Below the pieces are notes generated by a model. The model was not told where the DNA came from. It was given only the letters and a program-made list of their open reading frames with translations, and searched no databases. A stretch of 64,000 nucleotides of DNA from Cobetia amphilecti (GTDB lineage: Bacteria > Pseudomonadota > Gammaproteobacteria > Pseudomonadales > Halomonadaceae), in assembly GCF_020217465.1 (NCBI RefSeq), contig NZ_CP084115.1, forward strand, positions 1,612,001 through 1,676,000. The letters are read 5' to 3'. Of this stretch, positions 18,361-26,873 are shown one piece after another (position 1 is the first letter of the stretch; each line of letters begins with the position of its first letter). The translations under genes were made by a program, and so were the position numbers.

Positions 18361-19164
18361 ATGAGCCTTCTGGTAAGACCGCATGCCCCGAGTGAAGATG
18401 GCACCTTGCTCGAGGTAACCCCGGAATCTGCAGGCTGGACACACGTGGGCTTTCGCGTGCATCGCTTGAAACAAGGTGAGCGTTTCGAGCGCCACACCGA
18501 GAGTCGTGAGCAATGCCTCGTGCTGCTCTCGGGGCGCGCGACCGTGCGTACCGGTGACCAGACTTTCGAGAATATCGGCGAGCGCATGAGTGTTTTCGAT
18601 CACTTGCCTCCCTATTCGGTGTACCTGCCAGATGGCGTCGCCTACTCGGTAGAAGCCCTGACAGAGCTTGAAATAGCAGTTTGTAGTGCTCCGGGGCATG
18701 GCAACCATGCCGCGCGCCTGATTCGCCCCGAGCAGGTGGCCTGTTCGACACGAGGCGAGGGGACCAATACGCGCCATGTGCAGGACATTCTTCCGCAGAC
18801 AGAGCCTGCTGATAGTTTGTTGGTGGTTGAGGTCTATACACCGCCGGGTAATTGGTCCAGCTACCCGCCGCACAAGCATTGTGCGGACAACCTCCCGGAG
18901 GAGTCTTTCCTTGAGGAAACCTATTATCACAAGCTCAATCCGTCACAGGGCTTTGCGTTCCAGCGCGTCTATACCGATGATCGCTCTCTGGATGAGACCA
19001 TGGCGGTGGAGGACGGTTGCTGTGTGATGGTGCCGGAGGGATATCATCCCGCCGCCGCCCCGCACGGCTACGAGCTCTACTACCTCAATGTCATGGCCGG
19101 CCCCAAGCGGGTGTGGAAGTTCAAGAATGATCCTGCGCATGAGTGGATCGTCGAGCAGGCGTGA
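18361..19164 (+). CDS. iolB: 5-deoxy-glucuronate isomerase
   Basis: 267 residues of the KduI/IolB cupin family, converting 5-deoxy-glucuronate to 5-dehydro-2-deoxygluconate for IolC. Characteristic segments are T-H-V-G-F-R-V-H-R-L near residue 25, Y-T-P-P-G-N-W-S-S-Y-P-P-H-K-H near 165 with metal-binding histidines, E-E-T-Y-Y-H-K near 187 and G-Y-H-P near 225, followed by Y-Y-L-N-V-M-A-G-P. Start chosen at the ATG after TAGGAGTCGACCA. It lies 48 bp after iolG and is closed by the strong terminator at 19194-19230, so regulator, iolG and iolB form one short operon. Confidence 0.93.
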   Translation: MSLLVRPHAPSEDGTLLEVTPESAGWTHVGFRVHRLKQGERFERHTESREQCLVLLSGRATVRTGDQTFENIGERMSVFDHLPPYSVYLPDGVAYSVEALTELEIAVCSAPGHGNHAARLIRPEQVACSTRGEGTNTRHVQDILPQTEPADSLLVVEVYTPPGNWSSYPPHKHCADNLPEESFLEETYYHKLNPSQGFAFQRVYTDDRSLDETMAVEDGCCVMVPEGYHPAAAPHGYELYYLNVMAGPKRVWKFKNDPAHEWIVEQA

Positions 19165-19193
19165 TAGACAGGCTATTCTTCGGTAAGTCGTAA

Positions 19194-19230
19194 AAAAGCC
19201 CGCCTCTGGACAATCCAGAGGCGGGCTTTT
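19194..19230. terminator. Rho-independent terminator after iolB
   Basis: A 17-bp perfect stem (AAAAGCCCGCCTCTGGA with TCCAGAGGCGGGCTTTT) closes on a three-base loop. Flanking A and T tracts let it act in both directions, for iolB on the plus strand and the small transporter subunit on the minus strand. Confidence 0.9.
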
Positions 19231-19261
19231 GCGTTCCTGGCGTCACATTACGCCAGGAGCT

Positions 19262-19390
19262 TCATACCAGCTCGCGCTTTTCTTCCCGTGCGATGCGGCG
19301 ATCACGTGCGACCGCGCGGCAGATGACGATCAATACCGCCAGGGTGAGCACTGGCCATACCAGTACGTAGGTGGCAAATAGCAATGTCAT
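19262..19390 (-). CDS. Small transporter-associated membrane protein (42 aa)
   Basis: A 42-residue open frame: MTLLFATYVLVWPVLTLAVL, then I-V-I-C-R-A-V-A-R-D-R-R and a charged tail ending E-L-V. It is one membrane helix followed by a basic then mixed-charge cytoplasmic tail. AAGGAGACAACACTC gives a good ribosome site. It lies 39 bp after the sodium:solute symporter gene on the same strand. It resembles the short 'putative transporter small subunit' proteins found beside such symporters in marine gammaproteobacteria, which is from memory rather than a search. It probably modulates or stabilises the carrier. Confidence 0.7.
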   Translation of the reverse strand: MTLLFATYVLVWPVLTLAVLIVICRAVARDRRIAREEKRELV

Positions 19391-19429
19391 GAGTGTTGTC
19401 TCCTTGTTCTGTCTAGGACGTATCCAGAA

Positions 19430-21133
19430 TCATGCGCCGGTGGAGGCGGCAGGCTGCGTCTGGATCGGTGTTGTCGTATCACGATCGCCTGAGTCGAGTG
19501 CTTCGTCATAGTTGCCGACACGTGCGGTGATGGTGTCGAAGTCGAAGCGTTCCTGGCGGCTGGTGAGGCTCATGACCACACACACCAGGGTGCTGGTGCC
19601 GTAAGCGGTCAACGATGCCAGCAGGACGGTGTAGTCGCGCAGGAAGTCAGTCGCGAAGATCAGCATGGCGATCATGGCCGCGATTCCCGCAAGGATGCCG
19701 AGAATGCGCCCCAGGAAGCCGAATACCATCAGGCCGATGATCACGCCGCCGCCGATGCTGGCGAGCAGCTCGAAGAACAGACCGCTCATGCCCGTCAGCG
19801 GCACCAGTTCAAAGCGTGCCAGGCAGAACATCACCATCGCGACGATGACCGACGTGGTGAAGGCGGTGTTGGTCACCCGATTCCAGAAGCAGCTGGCGAT
19901 GACCGGGAAGACGATCGCGCCCCACAGAGCTCCGACGAAGACCAGCATCACCAGGATATCCAGTGAGAAGCTGGCGAAGACGATGCCCAGCACCGTGGCG
20001 ATGATCATGGTCAAGCGGCCGATGAAGAGCATGCGCTTCGGGTCTGGCTTGCCGCGGGCGATATTCTTGCCATAGACATCGGCCATGATGATGGCGGACA
20101 GCGCGGAAAGGTCGGAATCCGCGGTGGAGGACAGCGAGCCGATCACCAGAATGAAGAACAGCGCGATGAAGAACGGCGGCAGATACTCGGACACCATCTG
20201 CGGGATGAGGTTGTTCATGTCGCCGTTGAGCGGCTCCACCCCGAGTGTCAGTGCCATCAGGCCAATCATGCCCAGGCCGATGACGATGGCGCCATAGCCC
20301 AGTGTCGCGGTGAGGAAGGTCGGCTTGATGTGGTCTTCGTTGACGGCGAACAGGCGCTGGGAAATGGTCTGGTTACCGATCGCATAGGCCAGTACCGCGA
20401 CGAAGAAGGGCGCCCCCTGGTTCAGGATGGCATCCGTCGAGAAGAAGTTGGCCTGCTCGGGCGTCAGGTTATCCAGGCCTGCGACCAGCTCTGTCGGGCC
20501 ACCCATCGCAAAGAACACCGCCGGAATGATCACGATGGCGATCGCCATCAGGGCAACCAGTTGCGCGAAGTCGGTCAGTACCGAGGCGCGGAAGCCCGAC
20601 CACAGGGTATAGAACAGCACCCCCACGCCCGCCATGATCACGCCCGCCTGGAAGGACAGCGGCGAGAGCACGGAGACGAGCGCCCCGGCGGCAGTGAAGT
20701 TGACCATCAGGCTGATCACGCTACCCAGCAGGTTGGAGAGCGCCAGAATCAGCTGACTGGAGGAGCCGTGGCGCGCATGGATCAGCTCGCCCAGTGTATG
20801 CGCATTGGGCGCCAGCTTGCGGAAGCGGCGGCCGAAGGGGTAGATGAACAGAATCATCAGTGCGCCCCACAGGCCATAGTGGATCGGCCCTGAGACACCA
20901 TAGGTATAGCCGGAGGTGGCGGCAGCATAGAAGGAGGCCGCCCAGATCCAGGTAGCCGTCATGCTCGCCGCGCCCATGCCGAAGCCAACGCGATGGTTGG
21001 AGACCATGAAGGCATCGGCATCTTCATTTTTCTTGCGGATCCCCAGCGTCATCAGGTAGGTGCCGCCATAGAAGGCAAGCAGCAGCAGTACGACAGTCAG
21101 GGTAGAGAATTGATATAGCGATTCGTTGTTCAA
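19430..21133 (-). CDS. Sodium:solute symporter family protein
   Basis: 567 residues with about 13 hydrophobic segments, an SSS-family (SLC5-like) Na+-coupled carrier of the inner membrane. Family features include G-M-G-A-A-S-M-T-A-T-W-I-W-A-A near residue 52, the loop F-R-K-L-A-P-N-A-H-T-L-G-E-L-I-H-A-R-H-G near 110, S-G-F-R-A-S-V-L-T-D-F-A-Q near 182 and S-L-S-S-T-A-D-S-D-L-S-A-L-S near 330. The T-D-x-x-Q motif is general for SSS carriers. The C-terminal 45 residues are polar. The substrate is not determined; urea/acetate/amino-acid branches are all possible. It is transcribed with the 42-residue protein. Confidence 0.85.
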   Translation of the reverse strand: MNNESLYQFSTLTVVLLLLAFYGGTYLMTLGIRKKNEDADAFMVSNHRVGFGMGAASMTATWIWAASFYAAATSGYTYGVSGPIHYGLWGALMILFIYPFGRRFRKLAPNAHTLGELIHARHGSSSQLILALSNLLGSVISLMVNFTAAGALVSVLSPLSFQAGVIMAGVGVLFYTLWSGFRASVLTDFAQLVALMAIAIVIIPAVFFAMGGPTELVAGLDNLTPEQANFFSTDAILNQGAPFFVAVLAYAIGNQTISQRLFAVNEDHIKPTFLTATLGYGAIVIGLGMIGLMALTLGVEPLNGDMNNLIPQMVSEYLPPFFIALFFILVIGSLSSTADSDLSALSAIIMADVYGKNIARGKPDPKRMLFIGRLTMIIATVLGIVFASFSLDILVMLVFVGALWGAIVFPVIASCFWNRVTNTAFTTSVIVAMVMFCLARFELVPLTGMSGLFFELLASIGGGVIIGLMVFGFLGRILGILAGIAAMIAMLIFATDFLRDYTVLLASLTAYGTSTLVCVVMSLTSRQERFDFDTITARVGNYDEALDSGDRDTTTPIQTQPAASTGA

Positions 21134-21946
21134 GAACTGGCCCTCGGTAGGGAAACAGGGCGCTACGCAACGCAGTCGCCCGAGGGCAAACGGTTGTCGA
21201 TAGCGACGAGTAAGGAGGGGAAGGTTCTTAGCCGTGGACGTAGTTCTGCGTCATTTGCTCAAGCAAATGGCATCCAGCGCAGCACGTGGGCCGCGTCATC
21301 AATAATCGGCAATCTCGGTCAATGAAGACGGAGTTGGTGGCACTTCCCGGTCAGGCGGGAACTTGGGGGAGGGCGGCGTGGCATGCATCTGCCTTCATCG
21401 GAATAATGATATCGCATACGCGTCCTTGTTATCGGTCAAGCCTTGCAAGGGCGCTGATGCGAGTTGTTGGTCAGCCCCAAGCTTGGCAAAACGGTGTTTT
21501 TATTTTCTCTCGTTATCAAATTCGTTGACAACGATAAATTATGCGCATGTCAATGTCTACACCCTGGCGGGCAAAGCTTGCCTCTCATTCACGTCAACGG
21601 TGGTTGGACGAGCGGGTGCGACGATGTTCAGTTGCGTGACACGTGCCAGAGCAGCATGGAAGACATGACTTATTATATATAAATAATATTACTCGGCATG
21701 AGTTGTGTTTATTTGCTGAGTGTTCTGAATGGTGCCAGAAAGTGGAATAAATCGTTGTTATTACGTCATGCGTATTACTTGTCCAATGCTTGAGGAAAAG
21801 ACTCCCTCAATGGCTCAGGCAACGACTGACTCGGCTTGGAGGGGGTGTTGACCCATGGGAGAGCGAGTCTTCAAAGCGGCCTACCCACAGTAAAACGCCC
21901 TGTCCGAAGACAGGGCGTAGTGGGCATGCTCAACGCAGGGTTTGGC
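21134..21946. other. 813-bp intergenic region between symporter and BCCT gene
   Basis: No convincing gene. It must hold the symporter promoter at its left end. It includes an AT-rich stretch (21672-21700) and, at the right end, the BCCT terminator (21891-21918). The short open frames here have no ribosome site or recognisable protein features. Confidence 0.5.
21891..21918 (-). terminator. Rho-independent terminator of the first BCCT gene
   Basis: On the minus strand ACGCCCTGTC and GACAGGGCGT form a 10-bp stem around a UUCG tetraloop and run into TTTTA. It lies 29 bp after the BCCT stop codon. Confidence 0.85.
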
Positions 21947-23569
21947 TTACCGAGAGCTTTCTGCTGTCTTGCGAGTGCTTTCCCAGCGCAGGTGCGCTTC
22001 GGGAGAATAGCTACGTGACGGCGTGTGCTCGAGACCGATCTTGGCGGTACCGATCGACACCAGACGCAGCAGGGACGCCGTGGCGGCAATCACGATGAAC
22101 AGCGCCGGCACACCGCCGAGATTGGAGAGCATCTTGATGCCATCAATGCCCACGAAGGCCGTCATGATCCAGGCGACGGCGCCGATGGTGCAACCCCAGA
22201 TGATCTTCATGAGCAGACGATCATTGGTATTTTCATCACTGTCACCGGCCATGGCGGCCTGGCTGTCAGTGCTGCACAGCTGGCTGATCGCTTCGGTGTT
22301 GGAGTCGGCTGCCGTCACGAAGGACAGGAAGGCGATGATCAGGAAGACGGCGCTGACCAAGGTGCTCATCGGCAGTTCGTCAAACAGGGCATAGATGACG
22401 GAGCCTGCACCAGACTCATTCAGCAGTTGGTAAAGCGCACCGCCACTTTGCATGTCGAACTGGATAGTGGAGCTTGCGAAGACACTCACGTAGGTGATCG
22501 AGAACAGGGCCGGCGCGACCAGGTTGATCAGCATGAACTGTCGCACGGTATAGCCACGGGAAATCTTGCCCAGGAACAGGGCGGATATCGGTGCCCATGC
22601 CATCCAGTTGGCCCAGTAGAAGATACTCCAGCTTTTCGGCCACGGATCGTCATCGAAGGCCCCGGTGAACAGGCTCTTTTGCATGAAGTTGTTGAAATAC
22701 TCACCCGCAGCTTCGGTGCCATAGCCAAGAATGGTCTGGGTCGGGCCGCACAGGAAGACGAAGGCCATGAAGACGAAGAAGGCCTTGGCGTTGATGGCGG
22801 ACAGACGCGCAATGCCTTTCTGCAGACCACTGGCCGCGGAGGCGGTAAAGCAGGCCACGATGGCGAGAGTCACCAGTGCCAGCATCAGCGGGCCAGTGCC
22901 GGTCCCCAGGAAGCGGTCCAGGCCGCCGGCCAGTGTCATGGCGCCGGTGCCCAATGACGATGCCATGCCGCAGACCAGTGCGAACAATGCCAGTGCATCC
23001 AGCGCGCGGCCCTTGCGGCCGATCAGGCGATCACCCAACAGCGGCACGAAGAGCGTGCCGAGCGAGAACGGCTTGCCCAGGTTGTAATGCATCAGAGCGA
23101 ACAGCAATGCCGGGACGGTATAGATCGCATAGGGCGTGAATGACCAATGCAGGAACATCGTCGAGAGTGCAAAGCGTGCTGCCTCAGGAGAGTTCGCCGT
23201 CACCTCCAGTGAGCCGGGCGGAGTGTGTAAGTGATAGAGCGGTTCTGCGGTCGACCAGAACATGATGCCGACGGCCAGCGTGGTACATAGCGTGATGGAA
23301 AACCAGCGCCAGGGTGTCAGGATTCGCGTGGCATTTTCACCACCGATCCGCGTGCGGCCCAGTGGTGACAGGTAAGTGATCAGGCATGTCACCACCATCG
23401 CCAGTGCCGTAATCGAGAACAGCCAACCGAACTTGTTGAGTACCCAGTCATTCAAGGCCGTCGTGGTGGCGAGAAAGCCTTCGAGATTGATAAGGCTTGC
23501 TGCCACTGCGACTATCAGCAGGATGAACGGTGGCCAGAAGACGAGGGGGCGGATGGAAGAACTAAACAT
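21947..23569 (-). CDS. BCCT-family transporter, copy 1
   Basis: 540 residues, 12 predicted membrane helices, betaine/choline/carnitine transporter family. Family landmarks are F-W-S-T-A-E-P-L-Y-H-L in helix 3, W-S-F-T-P-Y-A-I-Y-T-V-P-A near residue 155 and F-Y-W-A-N-W-M-A-W-A-P followed by K-I-S-R-G-Y-T-V-R-Q-F. The canonical site reads W-x-W-W-x-x-W; here the third position is Asn. The canonical G-x-G-x-G of helix 3 is T-L-A-V-G. The substrate is therefore probably not plain glycine betaine. It has no long N- or C-terminal osmosensing tail. It is a paralogue of the next gene, and lies near a DddP-like lyase, so DMSP or another methylated osmolyte is plausible. Confidence 0.88.
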   Translation of the reverse strand: MFSSSIRPLVFWPPFILLIVAVAASLINLEGFLATTTALNDWVLNKFGWLFSITALAMVVTCLITYLSPLGRTRIGGENATRILTPWRWFSITLCTTLAVGIMFWSTAEPLYHLHTPPGSLEVTANSPEAARFALSTMFLHWSFTPYAIYTVPALLFALMHYNLGKPFSLGTLFVPLLGDRLIGRKGRALDALALFALVCGMASSLGTGAMTLAGGLDRFLGTGTGPLMLALVTLAIVACFTASAASGLQKGIARLSAINAKAFFVFMAFVFLCGPTQTILGYGTEAAGEYFNNFMQKSLFTGAFDDDPWPKSWSIFYWANWMAWAPISALFLGKISRGYTVRQFMLINLVAPALFSITYVSVFASSTIQFDMQSGGALYQLLNESGAGSVIYALFDELPMSTLVSAVFLIIAFLSFVTAADSNTEAISQLCSTDSQAAMAGDSDENTNDRLLMKIIWGCTIGAVAWIMTAFVGIDGIKMLSNLGGVPALFIVIAATASLLRLVSIGTAKIGLEHTPSRSYSPEAHLRWESTRKTAESSR

Positions 23570-23884
23570 ACGCGTTCCTATAATTTTCTTGTGTGTCTGA
23601 GGATGCTAACCCATAAAATTCTGTTTTGTCAGCGTTGTGCTTTCAGCCTTGTATGGGTATACACGCGCGCGTTCAGGTAAGGAATCTGGGTTATTTTTTG
23701 AGGGTTCTGTCAGGAAATCGCTTCAGTGGCTAACGCACCCTAGCCGTAACGCAGGCTGCATGGCCCATGCCACTGTGCGGGCCATGACACTCAAGAGAAA
23801 ACCACGACACCCCCGTCGCCTCTCGGCCCGGGGGTGTCGTGGTTTCTCCTTGAGGACTTGAGTGTCACGCCATCTCGAGTTGGC
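23570..23884. other. 315-bp intergenic region between the two BCCT genes
   Basis: It holds the promoter of BCCT copy 1 (with TAGGAACG as its ribosome site next to 23570) and the large nested hairpin that ends BCCT copy 2. No gene is apparent. Confidence 0.6.
23786..23866 (-). terminator. Long nested hairpin terminator after BCCT copy 2
   Basis: An inner stem of about 20 bp (GAGAAACCACGACACCCCCG with its complement, one base bulged) lies inside an outer stem GACACTCAAG/CTTGAGTGTC. On the minus strand the inner stem ends in TTTTCTCTT. It starts 19 bp after the BCCT copy 2 stop. Confidence 0.8.
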
Positions 23885-25495
23885 TCAGCTGGACTGGGAA
23901 GATTGCCAGCGCTGGTGAGCTTCCGCCGAATAACTGCGTGACGGCGTGTGCTCGAGGCCGATCTTGGCGGTGCCGATCGAGACCAGTCGTATCAGAGACG
24001 CCGTGGCACCGATCACGATGAAGAGCGCTGGTACCCCGCCGAGGTTGGAGAGCATCTTGATGCCATCGATGCCGACGAAGGAGGTCATGATCCAGGCGAC
24101 GGCACCGATGGTCGAGCCCCAGATGATCTTCATCATCAGGCGGCCCTTGCTGCGGTCTTCGCTTTCGTTGCCTGCCAGAGCCTCCTGGCTATCCGAGCTG
24201 CAGAGTTGGCTGATGGCATCGGTATTGGAGTCGGCCGCTGTCACGAAAGACAGGAAGGCGATGACCAGGAAGATCCCTCCCACCAGAGAGCTCATCGGTA
24301 GCTCATCGAATAGTGCGTAGATCACCGAGCCAGCCCCGGCCTCGCTGAGGATGGTGTTGAGTGCCCCGGCGGTATCCATGTCGAGCTTCAATGTCGTGCT
24401 GCTGAACACCGCGACATAGATGATCGAGAAGAGTGAGGGCGCCACCATGTTGATCAGCATGAACTGCCGCACGGTATACCCCCGTGAGATCTTGCCCAGG
24501 AACAGAGCCGAAATCGGTGCCCATGCCATCCAGTTGGCCCAGTAGAAGATGGTCCAGCTCTGTGGCCAGGGGTCATTGTCGAAGGCCCCGGTGAACAGAT
24601 TCTTGCTCATGAAGTTGGTGAAGTATTCGCCAGCCGCTTCCGTGCCGTAGCCCAGGATGGTCAGCGTCGGACCGAAGGCGAACACGAAGATGAGAAAGGC
24701 GAAGAAGGCCTTGGCGTTGATGGCGGACAGGCGTGCGATGCCTTTTTGCAGACCACTGGCCGCCGAAGCGGTGAAACACAGCACGATCGCGAGGGTGACG
24801 ATGCCCAGCATCAGCGGGCCCGAGCCAGTGCCGAGGAAGCGGTCGATGCCGCCTGCCAATGTCATGGCCCCTGTACCGAGGGACGACGCCATGCCACAGA
24901 CCAGGGCGAAGAGCGCGAGTGCATCGAGCGCACGTCCCTTGCGACCGATCAGTCGATCTCCCAGCAGCGGCACGAACAGGGTTCCGAGCGAGAAGGGCTT
25001 GCCGAGGTTGTAATGCATCAGGGCAAAGATCAGCGCAGGGACGGTGTAGATCGCATAGGGCGTGAACGACCAGTGCAGGAACATGGTCGAGAGCGCGAAC
25101 CGCGCGGCTTCCGGGCTATTGGCGGCAATGTCCAGCGAGGTGGGCGGCGAGTGCAGATGATAAAGCGGCTCTGCGGTCGACCAGAACATGATGCCCACGG
25201 CCAACGTGGTGCATAACGTGATGGAGAACCAACGCCATGGGGACAACAGTCGCGTCGCGTTCTCGCCGCCGATACGCGTGCGGCCCAACGGCGAAAGATA
25301 GGCTATGAGGCAGGCCACCACCATGCTGAGCGCCGTGATGGAAAACAACCAGCCGAACTTGCTCAGTACCTGGTTGTTGAGATTGGTAGTGACAGCCAGA
25401 AAGCTGTCGAGATCGATCAAGCTCGCCAATACGGAGGCGAACAGCAGAATGAAAGGTGGCCAGAAGACCAGTGGGCGCACGGATGCTCCGAACAT
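23885..25495 (-). CDS. BCCT-family transporter, copy 2
   Basis: 536 residues, aligned nearly end to end with copy 1 and differing mainly in helix-1 residues, in the segment around residues 365-400 and at the C-terminus. The unusual features are shared: T-L-A-V-G in helix 3 and F-Y-W-A-N-W-M-A-W-A-P at the substrate site. Synonymous differences are frequent, so the duplication is not recent. The start has GAGGAG upstream. A separate promoter region and its own terminator show that the two copies are expressed independently. Copy-specific regulation or affinity is likely. Confidence 0.88.
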   Translation of the reverse strand: MFGASVRPLVFWPPFILLFASVLASLIDLDSFLAVTTNLNNQVLSKFGWLFSITALSMVVACLIAYLSPLGRTRIGGENATRLLSPWRWFSITLCTTLAVGIMFWSTAEPLYHLHSPPTSLDIAANSPEAARFALSTMFLHWSFTPYAIYTVPALIFALMHYNLGKPFSLGTLFVPLLGDRLIGRKGRALDALALFALVCGMASSLGTGAMTLAGGIDRFLGTGSGPLMLGIVTLAIVLCFTASAASGLQKGIARLSAINAKAFFAFLIFVFAFGPTLTILGYGTEAAGEYFTNFMSKNLFTGAFDNDPWPQSWTIFYWANWMAWAPISALFLGKISRGYTVRQFMLINMVAPSLFSIIYVAVFSSTTLKLDMDTAGALNTILSEAGAGSVIYALFDELPMSSLVGGIFLVIAFLSFVTAADSNTDAISQLCSSDSQEALAGNESEDRSKGRLMMKIIWGSTIGAVAWIMTSFVGIDGIKMLSNLGGVPALFIVIGATASLIRLVSIGTAKIGLEHTPSRSYSAEAHQRWQSSQSS

Positions 25496-25857
25496 TTGAT
25501 ACTCCTCGATCTTGTTGTCGGGTGTAGCCGATCATCTTGTTGTCAGGTGTTACCGATCATCTCGGGGTGACGCTTGACGTCTTGTCTGCGCCGATCAGGG
25601 GCCTCATCGGTAAGGGGGGGAATGAGCGTCTGATCATGTAGGGACGATCATCTGATTTTGCAACGTCAGTGCTCGAGGAGGAGGCGGAATGACGTCAGCT
25701 TTCCGGGCTCCCTGTGACATGCAGCGAACTGCCGTGCAGCGTATTGCAGGGCAGATCGGAAAATCTTCCATCCTGTCGCAGGCAGAATGTCAGGGGTCGT
25801 AATGGAGATAGTAAAAACGCCCGTATAAGCAGCAAGACCAGTGATCCTGATGAGGAC
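25496..25857. promoter_or_regulatory. BCCT copy 2 upstream region with tandem direct repeat
   Basis: The region holds two successive copies of a 27-base element with a period of 25 (25509-25535 and 25534-25560), reading ATCTTGTTGTC-R-GGTGT-W-R-CCGATCAT with three differences. It lies 14 bases from the BCCT start codon, so it is probably in the 5' leader or at the promoter. More GATCAT motifs follow at 25634 and 25648. No gene is apparent. Confidence 0.55.
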
Positions 25858-26775
25858 TCATCGCTCCTGAGGTTTCTCTCGCAACAATTCGCGAATCATC
25901 TCTGCGCAAGTATCGAAGATCGGATGCGTCAGGCTGGGGGAACGATGGAGTTCAATTTCGGCAGTGGGTAGCGCCGGAAGCCCCGCTTCGGTGCCCAGCT
26001 CGCACCAGTCCTCAGGCAACGAGCGTCGATCTGCCACCGTGATGGCATGGCCCTGATTGACGATGACTCTCAAGCCACTGGGGCTCTGACTGGTGGAATC
26101 GATACGCCAACTGCGTTCTGCCTGGGTCAGGGCGGACAATGCCCTTTCGCGATAGATGCATTGTTCGGGGAACAGCGCCAACGGCAGCGGAGCGGAGGGG
26201 TCCAGCACAAAGCGTTGATGCGCCGCCCACACGACAGGCTCGCGAGACAGCAGTTCCCCCTGGCGTTGTTGGTTGTGGCTGACCGCGATGACCAGATCCA
26301 GCTGGCCGGCATCGAGCTGTTCCAGCAGTTCCGTGGACATCCGGCAGTGGATGTGCGGACGGATCTGGGGGTGGCGCTCGCCGAGATGTGCCAGCAGCTC
26401 TGGCAACCAGGTGGTGGCGTAATCCTCCGGCAAGCCGAGGCGCAACGTGATCGGGTGGTCGTTTTCGCTGAGGGCCGCCACGGCTTCGCGCTGCAGTTGC
26501 AGGATGCGTCGTGCGTAACGCAGAAACGTTCGGCCGGCATTGGTCAATTCCATATGACGGCTGGTTCGCATCAGCAGTCGATAGCCAAGACGCTCCTCGA
26601 GGGTGCTGATGCGCAGACTGACAGTGGACTGCGTGCGATGCAGATGCCGCGACGCCTGAGTGAAGCTCCCGCTGTCGGCCACCGTCACGAATGCCAGCAG
26701 GAGATCCGTATCCAGCGATGGCAGCGGGCGAGGGGCGTCTGCGCTTGATGTATCGGGTTTGCCGATGGATTTCAT
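25858..26775 (-). CDS. LysR-family transcriptional regulator
   Basis: About 305 residues if started at the ATG at 26775 (MKSIGKPDTS); the frame is open to 26856 and no candidate has a clear ribosome site. The winged helix is plain: L-L-L-A-F-V-T-V-A-D-S-G-S-F-T-Q-A-S-R-H-L, then Q-S-T-V-S-L-R-I, L-E-E-R-L-G-Y-R-L-L and T-N-A-G-R-T-F-L. The effector domain follows from residue 90 (L-R-L-G-L-P-E-D-Y-A). It is divergent from the oxygenase/DddP pair and downstream of BCCT copy 2. By position it probably controls the oxygenase-dddP genes, the BCCT genes or both; the co-inducer is unknown. Confidence 0.82.
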   Translation of the reverse strand: MKSIGKPDTSSADAPRPLPSLDTDLLLAFVTVADSGSFTQASRHLHRTQSTVSLRISTLEERLGYRLLMRTSRHMELTNAGRTFLRYARRILQLQREAVAALSENDHPITLRLGLPEDYATTWLPELLAHLGERHPQIRPHIHCRMSTELLEQLDAGQLDLVIAVSHNQQRQGELLSREPVVWAAHQRFVLDPSAPLPLALFPEQCIYRERALSALTQAERSWRIDSTSQSPSGLRVIVNQGHAITVADRRSLPEDWCELGTEAGLPALPTAEIELHRSPSLTHPIFDTCAEMIRELLREKPQER

Positions 26776-26873
26776 TGGAATGACTCGTTTCTCAAATGCA
26801 TGGATTCTGGCCAGCATAGTGCCTGACCCACGAGCTGTCTTGTCCCCCAGCCCCACGACGTGAGGATACCTCC

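Noticed and set aside
22025-22957. 310-codon plus-strand frame across BCCT copy 1
   Set aside because: Rich in Gly, His, Arg and Asp as expected of antisense GC-rich membrane genes; the BCCT frame on the other strand is unambiguous.
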